Positions 6,291 to 11,793 of a stretch of DNA of 11,793 nucleotides are shown piece after piece. The notes under the pieces were generated by a model, which was not told the DNA's origin, ran no database searches, and worked only from the letters and a program-made list of their open reading frames with translations. The position numbers and the translations under genes are program-made. The stretch is from DATKCJ01 sp035513275 (GTDB lineage: Bacteria > Verrucomicrobiota > Verrucomicrobiia > Opitutales > Opitutaceae): assembly GCA_035513275.1 (NCBI GenBank), contig DATKCJ010000072.1:1-11793 (forward strand). Reading direction: 5' to 3'. The stretch's first letter is position 1. Each line of letters begins with the position of its first letter.

Positions 6291-8168
6291 CTACTCGAAG
6301 TCTATGTCGTAGCTGCAGACATCGCCGCGGAATTCACTCTTCAGCTTGAGGGCGCTCCGGTTGAAAACGATCTGCATCCCCTTGTTTTCGGCGAGCACCT
6401 CGGCGGTGAATCCGCTGATGCCGTTGCGGCGGGCGATTCGTGTGAGGACCTTCAACATGAACGTGCCGATGCCGCGCCGCTGCCAATTGTCGCTGACCGC
6501 GAAGGCTACCTCCGCTTTGTTCGTTTTTGGATCAAGATAGTAATTGCCCACTGCGATGATCTCGTCGCCCGAGGCCTCGGGGAGCACGCACACGATGCAA
6601 ACCTCGGTTCGATGGTCGACGTAGACGAAGTCCTCTATCTGGCTTCGCGGCACGCGTGTGAGGTGTCCCATGAATCGGTAGAACTTCGACTGCTCGGAAA
6701 GCCTGTAGAACAGGTCCCGCATGCGTGGCTCGTCTGTCGGGTGAATCGGGCGGTAGATGATCTGCGTGCCGTCGTTGAGCAACTGAGTCGTGCGCAGCTC
6801 CTTGGGGCCGACCATCAACTTGCCACCCTTCTCGGCGAGCTCGGTCGAGAGATACTTCGCCTGTATCGCCTCGCGCAAGAGGCTTGCGCGAAACTTCGGA
6901 TGAGCGATGCAGATGAGGGCAAGCGCGCGCTCCTGGATGCTCTTGCCGTGCAAATAGGCGACGCCGTATTCGGTGACGACGTAGTTGACGCCGGCGCGTG
7001 TCGTGACGACGCCTGCGCCCGGGCTCAGTTGCGTGACGATGCGCGAGATCGTGCCACCTTTCGCGGTCGACGAGAATGCGATGATCGCCTTGCCGCCGTG
7101 TGACTTCGCGGCACCGCGATTGAAGTCCACCTGGCCGCCCACGCCGGAGTGGAACTTGCTGCCGATGGAATCTGCGCACACCTGGCCTGTGAGGTCGATC
7201 TCGAGCGCGGTGTTCACCGCCACCATCTTCGCCTGCTGGCTGATCAGGTGGGGATCATTGACATACTCCGTCGGGTGAAACGCGAACGTCGGATTGTTGT
7301 CGATGAACTCGTAGAGCTTCTTCGAGCCATGGCAGAAGCTGGCGACAACCTTGCCACGGTCGACCGTCTTGCGGCTGCCATTGACGGCGCCGCTCTTCAC
7401 GAGGTCGACGATGCCATCGGTGATCAACTCGGTGTGGATGCCCAAGTCCTTTTTCGTGTGCAGAAACTTGAGAAGATTCTGCGGGATCTTGCCGATTCCC
7501 ACCTCGATCGTGGAGCCGTCCTCGATAAGAGCGGCCAGGTTCTCTGCAATCTGGTTGGTGTCCGCGTCGGGGGCCAGATCCGGAATCTCCGGAATCGGCA
7601 CATCGACCGGGACAAGCACGTCGATGTCGTGCACGTGGATCGACGAGTCGCCGAGTGTGCGCGGCATGTTCGGGTTGACCTGCGCGATAACGAGCGAGGC
7701 GTTTTCCGCTGCGCTCTTCACGATGTCTACCGACACACCGAGGCTGCACATTCCCCGCTCGTCCGGTGGTGTCACCTGAATCAACGCTGCATCGAGCGGG
7801 AGCTGGCCCGAGTTGAAAAGGCGCGGGATATCGGAGAGGTGGATCGGCGTGTAGTCGCCCAATCCTTCCTGGATGATGCCCCGCACGTTCGCGGCGATGA
7901 AGAAACTGTTGATCCGGAAAAACGGCGTCATGTCGACGTGCGCGTAGGGCGCCTCGCCGAACGTGAGCAGGTGAACGATTTCCGTGTCGGGCAGTTCCCG
8001 TGCGCGCGCCGTCAGTGCTCGCACGAGCTCGAGTGGCTCGGCGACACCGGTGCCGATGAAGACGCGCTGTCCTGGGCGCAGTCGCGCGACCGCTTGGGCG
8101 GGTGTGGCGATATCGGCTGCGTGCTTGGTTTTCCAGAGCGGATCGAACCGTGGTTTGTCCGGGTTCAT
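6291..8168 (-). CDS. Acetyl-CoA hydrolase/CoA-transferase fused to a C-terminal GNAT acetyltransferase
   Basis: 625 residues. Residues about 10-445 are a CoA-transferase of the 4-hydroxybutyrate/butyryl-CoA:acetate group, which moves CoA between carboxylic acids through a glutamyl-CoA intermediate. The nucleophile should be E247 in LGIHTELITDG (242-252), equivalent to E238 of the Clostridium aminobutyricum enzyme. GVGGQVDFNRGAA (342-354), STAKGGTISRIV (367-378) and YVVTEYGVAYLHGKS (396-410) are also typical. After a short linker, residues about 468-625 form a GNAT domain: YRPIHPTDEPRMRDLFYRLS (472-491) resembles the GNAT part of Pat, QRRGIG (563-568) is the acetyl-CoA pyrophosphate loop, and TAEVLAENKGM (588-598) follows. 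It may therefore both exchange CoA and acetylate protein lysines, with Acs as the obvious candidate. The ATG lies 1 base after the upstream TGA. Such fusions exist in databases under domain-based names; I know of no characterised member. Confidence 0.92.
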   Translation of the reverse strand: MNPDKPRFDPLWKTKHAADIATPAQAVARLRPGQRVFIGTGVAEPLELVRALTARARELPDTEIVHLLTFGEAPYAHVDMTPFFRINSFFIAANVRGIIQEGLGDYTPIHLSDIPRLFNSGQLPLDAALIQVTPPDERGMCSLGVSVDIVKSAAENASLVIAQVNPNMPRTLGDSSIHVHDIDVLVPVDVPIPEIPDLAPDADTNQIAENLAALIEDGSTIEVGIGKIPQNLLKFLHTKKDLGIHTELITDGIVDLVKSGAVNGSRKTVDRGKVVASFCHGSKKLYEFIDNNPTFAFHPTEYVNDPHLISQQAKMVAVNTALEIDLTGQVCADSIGSKFHSGVGGQVDFNRGAAKSHGGKAIIAFSSTAKGGTISRIVTQLSPGAGVVTTRAGVNYVVTEYGVAYLHGKSIQERALALICIAHPKFRASLLREAIQAKYLSTELAEKGGKLMVGPKELRTTQLLNDGTQIIYRPIHPTDEPRMRDLFYRLSEQSKFYRFMGHLTRVPRSQIEDFVYVDHRTEVCIVCVLPEASGDEIIAVGNYYLDPKTNKAEVAFAVSDNWQRRGIGTFMLKVLTRIARRNGISGFTAEVLAENKGMQIVFNRSALKLKSEFRGDVCSYDIDFE

Positions 8169-8169
8169 G

Positions 8170-10344
8170 TCAGAGAGTGAGTTTGGAGAGGCTCATGCGG
8201 GCGTCTGCGACATACGGCGCGTAGCCCACTTCGCCTACGATGAAAGGATTGATATCGAGTTCGGTGATCTGCGGGTAATCGGTTGCGAGCTGGCTGATGC
8301 GCTGGAGAGCGTTGGCGATCGCCTCGAGGTCCACCGGAGCCTGGCCGCGCGCGCCTTGCAGAAGCGCGTAGGAGCGGGTGCCCTTCAGCATCTGCATCGC
8401 CTCGTCCTGCGTGATTGGCGCGAGGTAGAACGTCACGTCCTTCATCACCTCGACGAAGATTCCGCCGAGGCCGAACATGAGCATCGGGCCGAACTGTGGA
8501 TCGCGCGTCATGCCCAGGATGACCTCGCGGCCGCGCGGACCCATCTTCTCGATGAACCCGCCGCGGATGAAGGCATCCGGGGAGCGCCGCTTGATGCGGA
8601 GCATCATCAGCTCGAACGCGTCGCGCACCTGGTCGGCATTCGCGAGATTGATGCGCACGCCGCCGAAATCGGATTTGTGAATGATGTCGGGCGAACTGAT
8701 CTTGAGCACGACCGGGTATCCGATCCGCTCGGCCGCATCCACCGCTTCCTCGGCTGTCGTCGCCAGATGGCCGGCCAGCACATTGAAATCGTAGGCGCGC
8801 AGAATCTCCTTGGCCTCGACTTCCGCAACCTGCGTGACGTTTTCGCGTGTGTGCCACTGGATCACGCGGTCGACCCGCCGCCGGTTGACAGCGAACCTCG
8901 TGACGACCCGGGGCGGGCGCTTGCGCCACGCGGCGTAGTCGTTCATCGCGCGCAGTGACGCGATTGCGCGGTCCGGGGCCGTGTAGTTGGGAATGCCGGA
9001 GACCATGAGAAACTCGCGGGCCGCCTCGACCTCCTTGCCGCCCATGAACACGCACAACAACGGCTTCTTCCGGTCGTGCATGGCGTGCAACTGCTGCGCG
9101 AGCTCGAGCGGCTTGGTCATGTTCTGCGGCGTGACGACGATGACGATCGCGTCCACGTTTGGATCCTTCTGCACGAGCTCGAGGGAGTTCACGTAGCGAT
9201 CGGGGCCGGCGTCGCCGATGACGTCGATCGGGTTGCCCACCGCGGCTGAGGCGGGGAGCACGGCGCGAAGTTTTTCCTGCGTCTCCTTCGTGGGAGCCAC
9301 CATCGTGAGCCCCACCAATTCCGCGGCGTCGGCGGCCATGATGCCAGGGCCGCCCGCATTTGTGATGATCGCGACTCTCTCGCCCTGAGGAAGCGGCTGT
9401 GTGGAGAACGCCAGCGCATAGTCGAAAAGCGCCTCGAAGTTTTCCGCGCGGATGACGCCGCTGCGGCGAAACGCGGCCCAATACGCCATGTCCGCGCCGG
9501 CAAGGCTCCCCGTGTGCGACGAGGCGGCACGTGCGCCGGCCTGTGTGACGCCCACCTTCAACACGACGACCGGCTTCGTCTTCGCGGTTTCCTCCGCGAC
9601 TTCCATGAACGCATCGCCCTCGGTGATGCTTTCAAGGTAGGCGACGATGACGCTCGTCTGCGGATCGTTTGCGAGCGCGGTGAGAAGATCGACTTCGTTC
9701 AAATCGGCCTTGTTGCCAAAGCTGACGATCTTGCTCAGCCCGAGCTGCATCTTCGCGGCCCAGTCGAGAATCGCGACGCAGAGCGCGCCGGACTGCGAGA
9801 TGACGGAAATCTTTCCGGCAGGCGGCCACGCCGGCGCAAACGAGGCGTTGAGACTTCGGTGGAGGTTTACCACGCCGAGGCAGTTCGGCCCGATGAAGCG
9901 CACATGTCCCTCGCGTGCGGCCGAGGCGACCCGCTGCTCGAGCTTGAGGCCATCCGCACCCGCTTCCTTGAACCCCGCAGAGATCACGATCGCCGCTCTC
10001 ACGCCTGCGGCTCCGCACTCGCGCATGACGCCCGGCACGGATGCCGCGGGAGTGACGATGACTGCGAGGTCGACCGGCTCGGGAATCGCAGCGATATTCG
10101 GATACGCCTTCACACCGAGCACCGTCTCGCGCTTCGGATTCACGGGATAAAGGACGCCGTCGAATTTCTCGGACGTCAGGTTCACCATCAACGAGTGGCC
10201 CACGGTGCCGGCAGTCTCGGTGGCCCCGATCAGGGCAATCGTTCGCGCGGCGAACATGGACTCGATGGGCTGCCCGCGGTTTTGCGGTGCGGCCCCGGCG
10301 GTTGATCCACCGGGAGTCGTGTTGGAGTTCGGTTTGGAATTCAC
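8170..10344 (-). CDS. Acetate/acyl-CoA ligase (ADP-forming), fused alpha-beta subunits
   Basis: 724 residues from a GTG at 10344. Expected reaction: acyl-CoA + ADP + Pi to and from acid + ATP + CoA. Domains: CoA-binding Rossmann domain (about 28-160, with TIALIGATETAGTVG), succinyl-CoA-ligase-like domains (about 175-465) with H277 in ASSHTGSLAG (274-283), and a C-terminal ATP-grasp domain (about 500-710) with H556 in SPDIIHKSDFGGV (551-563). These are the two phosphohistidine positions used in archaeal ADP-forming acetyl-CoA synthetases, so the enzyme looks active. Pat acetyltransferases share this scaffold but add a GNAT domain (about 900 residues in total); this protein ends without one. 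Start choice is uncertain: no ribosome-binding site is visible, the first 27 residues are low-complexity, an ATG at 10257 would begin exactly at the fold, and longer frames would overlap the upstream gene. The stop is 1 base before the next ATG. Confidence 0.9.
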   Translation of the reverse strand: MNSKPNSNTTPGGSTAGAAPQNRGQPIESMFAARTIALIGATETAGTVGHSLMVNLTSEKFDGVLYPVNPKRETVLGVKAYPNIAAIPEPVDLAVIVTPAASVPGVMRECGAAGVRAAIVISAGFKEAGADGLKLEQRVASAAREGHVRFIGPNCLGVVNLHRSLNASFAPAWPPAGKISVISQSGALCVAILDWAAKMQLGLSKIVSFGNKADLNEVDLLTALANDPQTSVIVAYLESITEGDAFMEVAEETAKTKPVVVLKVGVTQAGARAASSHTGSLAGADMAYWAAFRRSGVIRAENFEALFDYALAFSTQPLPQGERVAIITNAGGPGIMAADAAELVGLTMVAPTKETQEKLRAVLPASAAVGNPIDVIGDAGPDRYVNSLELVQKDPNVDAIVIVVTPQNMTKPLELAQQLHAMHDRKKPLLCVFMGGKEVEAAREFLMVSGIPNYTAPDRAIASLRAMNDYAAWRKRPPRVVTRFAVNRRRVDRVIQWHTRENVTQVAEVEAKEILRAYDFNVLAGHLATTAEEAVDAAERIGYPVVLKISSPDIIHKSDFGGVRINLANADQVRDAFELMMLRIKRRSPDAFIRGGFIEKMGPRGREVILGMTRDPQFGPMLMFGLGGIFVEVMKDVTFYLAPITQDEAMQMLKGTRSYALLQGARGQAPVDLEAIANALQRISQLATDYPQITELDINPFIVGEVGYAPYVADARMSLSKLTL

Positions 10345-10417
10345 AGGTTGGAAAGTTGAATCTGGAAACGGGTAAGTCGCGAATGGTGACGGTTGAAACT
10401 GAATGAGACCAGCAAAG

Positions 10418-11793
10418 TCATTGGCTCCAATCCACGCCGCGCATGCTCCCGGTCTCCATGAACTGCAGGTGCATCTTGAAAGCACTTCGCAGTGATTGTG
10501 GCATGTGGCCGCCGGGCGAGAGGCTGCAATAGCGGCGGAGATCGTCGCGGAAGTCCGGGTGGGCGCAGTTTTCGATGATCACGCTCGCACGCTCGCGCGG
10601 ATCCTTGCCGCGCAGATCGGCCGTGCCGTGCTCGGTAACGACTACCTGCACCGAATGCTCGTTGTGGTCCGTATGGCTGACCATGGGGACGATCGAGCTG
10701 ATCGTGCCGTCTCCGGCAGTCGAAGGGCAGATGAAGACCGAGATGGACGCATTTCGCGTGAAGTCTCCCGAGCCACCAATTCCGTTCAACACGCTATGGC
10801 CCATCACGTGACTGCTGTTTGCATTGCCGTGGATGTCGACCTCGACGGCCGTGTTGATGGCGACGATCCCGAGCCGGTGGATGACCTCAGGGCTGTTGCT
10901 GACCTCTTGCGGCCTCAACACGATGCGCCTCTTCATGTCCGAAAGGTTTGCGTAGATGCTCTTAAGCGTGTCGGTGCCAACTGAAAGGGACACTGCGCTC
11001 AGCGCGCGGCAACGGCCCTCCTGCAGGAGCCGCACCGCGGAGTCCTGGATGACCTCTGCGTAAATTTCGAACTCAGGAATTCCGGGATGCCGGCCCATCA
11101 CCGCGAGCATCGCGTTGGCGATGTTGCCGCCCCCGATCTCGAGAGGCAGAAGGCCCTCTAGGATCCGGCCGGATCGCCTTTCATTCACGAGGAACTCGGC
11201 CACGTGCTCTCCAATCCGGTCGGTGACTGCATTTTGCAGAGCGAGGATCGTGGGCTCGTCGGGGAGATTCGTCTCCACGATCCCGGCGATCTTCGCGGGA
11301 TCGACCTGCACGCACGAACTTCCCACGCGATCGAGGACGGAATAGATCGGAATCTCCCGGCGGTGCGGCGGATCCGCCGGTTCGTAGATGTCGTGCAGAC
11401 CACGAAGCTCGGCAGGGTGGAAATGGTTTAGCTCCACGAGAATCCGGCCGGCATTGTTGCAGAAGGTTGGGGAGGCGCCGACCGAGGTTGTCAGAGTGAT
11501 CTTGCCGTCCGCCGTGATGTCGCTCGCTTCGATCACCGCCCAGTTGAGAGGTCCGAGGCTCCCCATCCGCACCGCCCCAGGCAGGCAGCTCAGGTGCATG
11601 TCGAAGTAGCGGGTCTCCCCGGCGTTGATCATCCGCCGCAGGTCTGGATTCGCCTGATAGGGAGTCCGAAACAGGACCGCGTGCGCGCGCGCAAGCGCGC
11701 CGTCGAGTGAGCATCCGGTCGAAGCGCCCGAGATCACTCCAATCTTGAACGGCCTGCCGGCTTTATGCTCATGCTCCGCCTTCGCAGCAATCG
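10418..11793 (-). CDS. Acetyl-CoA hydrolase/transferase, succinyl-CoA:acetate CoA-transferase group (5' end cut by the window)
   Basis: The frame is open to the right edge; 457 codons are visible and, compared with AarC (about 505 residues), some 50 N-terminal residues are missing. The cytoplasmic enzyme transfers CoA between acetate and succinate (AarC of Acetobacter, Cat1 of Clostridium kluyveri) or hydrolyses acetyl-CoA (yeast Ach1-like). Marks: ISGASTG just after the edge (about 11734-11714), the nucleophilic Glu codon at 11056-11054 in IYAEVIQD, VSNSPEVIHRLG, the oxyanion/CoA-binding NGIGGSGDFTRNA, CPSTAGDGTISSIVPM and VVTEHGTADLRGKDPRERA. GIGGSGDF separates it from the 4-hydroxybutyrate type encoded at 6291-8168, which has GVGGQVDF. 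An internal GTG at 11737 could be mistaken for the start, but homology continues upstream of it (AGRPFKIG). It is probably the first visible gene of the operon; 73 bases separate it from the ligase. Confidence 0.93.
   Translation of the reverse strand, partial: IAAKAEHEHKAGRPFKIGVISGASTGCSLDGALARAHAVLFRTPYQANPDLRRMINAGETRYFDMHLSCLPGAVRMGSLGPLNWAVIEASDITADGKITLTTSVGASPTFCNNAGRILVELNHFHPAELRGLHDIYEPADPPHRREIPIYSVLDRVGSSCVQVDPAKIAGIVETNLPDEPTILALQNAVTDRIGEHVAEFLVNERRSGRILEGLLPLEIGGGNIANAMLAVMGRHPGIPEFEIYAEVIQDSAVRLLQEGRCRALSAVSLSVGTDTLKSIYANLSDMKRRIVLRPQEVSNSPEVIHRLGIVAINTAVEVDIHGNANSSHVMGHSVLNGIGGSGDFTRNASISVFICPSTAGDGTISSIVPMVSHTDHNEHSVQVVVTEHGTADLRGKDPRERASVIIENCAHPDFRDDLRRYCSLSPGGHMPQSLRSAFKMHLQFMETGSMRGVDWSQ

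Noticed and set aside
10345..10485. Extended N-terminus of the ADP-forming ligase overlapping the upstream CoA-transferase
   Set aside because: The extra 47 residues are out-of-frame shadow of the upstream gene plus spacer and carry no domain signal.
1..11793. CRISPR arrays, tRNA or rRNA genes, transposases, integrases, toxin-antitoxin pairs
   Set aside because: Looked for on both strands; no repeat-spacer pattern, RNA-gene signature or mobile-element protein is visible.

Overview
The window reads as a Gram-negative bacterial chromosome segment: high GC, with a predicted outer-membrane beta-barrel protein carrying a signal peptide and a C-terminal Phe. The lineage cannot be fixed from sequence alone. 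The style of the barrel protein and the scarcity of Shine-Dalgarno sites make me lean towards Verrucomicrobiota, at low confidence. All seven supportable genes lie on the minus strand, so transcription runs from position 11793 down to 188. The long plus-strand open frames are GC-driven shadows.

Right part (11793 to 5118), in transcription order: (1) a 5'-truncated acetyl-CoA hydrolase/transferase of the succinyl-CoA:acetate CoA-transferase (AarC/Cat1) group; (2) a fused alpha-beta ADP-forming acetate/acyl-CoA ligase with both phospho-relay histidines; (3) a 4-hydroxybutyrate-CoA-transferase-type enzyme fused at its C-terminus to a GNAT acetyltransferase domain; (4) an AcuC-type zinc-dependent lysine deacetylase of the histone deacetylase superfamily. 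Genes 2, 3 and 4 are separated by only 1 and 24 bases and 73 bases separate genes 1 and 2, so they look like one operon.

Left part (5117 to 188): a 108-base gap holds a good sigma70-type promoter with a perfect inverted repeat inside its spacer. It reads into acs (AMP-forming acetyl-CoA synthetase). After 272 bases with several small hairpins come an OFA-family (OxlT-like) major facilitator transporter and, overlapping it by 4 bases, the outer-membrane barrel protein. Beyond that, 187 bases carry no supportable gene but contain a perfect 23-base palindrome.

Taken together this is an acetate/acyl-CoA island. Four enzymes interconvert acids and their CoA thioesters by three chemistries: AMP-forming, ADP-forming and CoA transfer. 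Beside them are two transport-type membrane proteins and what looks like a protein-acetylation switch. In the classical switch, a Pat-type acetyltransferase acetylates the Acs lysine in the PKTRSGK motif and a deacetylase reverses it. Here the Pat parts appear rearranged: the ADP-forming ligase lacks a GNAT domain, and a Pat-like GNAT domain sits instead on the neighbouring CoA-transferase. That rearrangement, together with an AcuC-type eraser and Acs as the candidate target, is the most interesting feature of the window.
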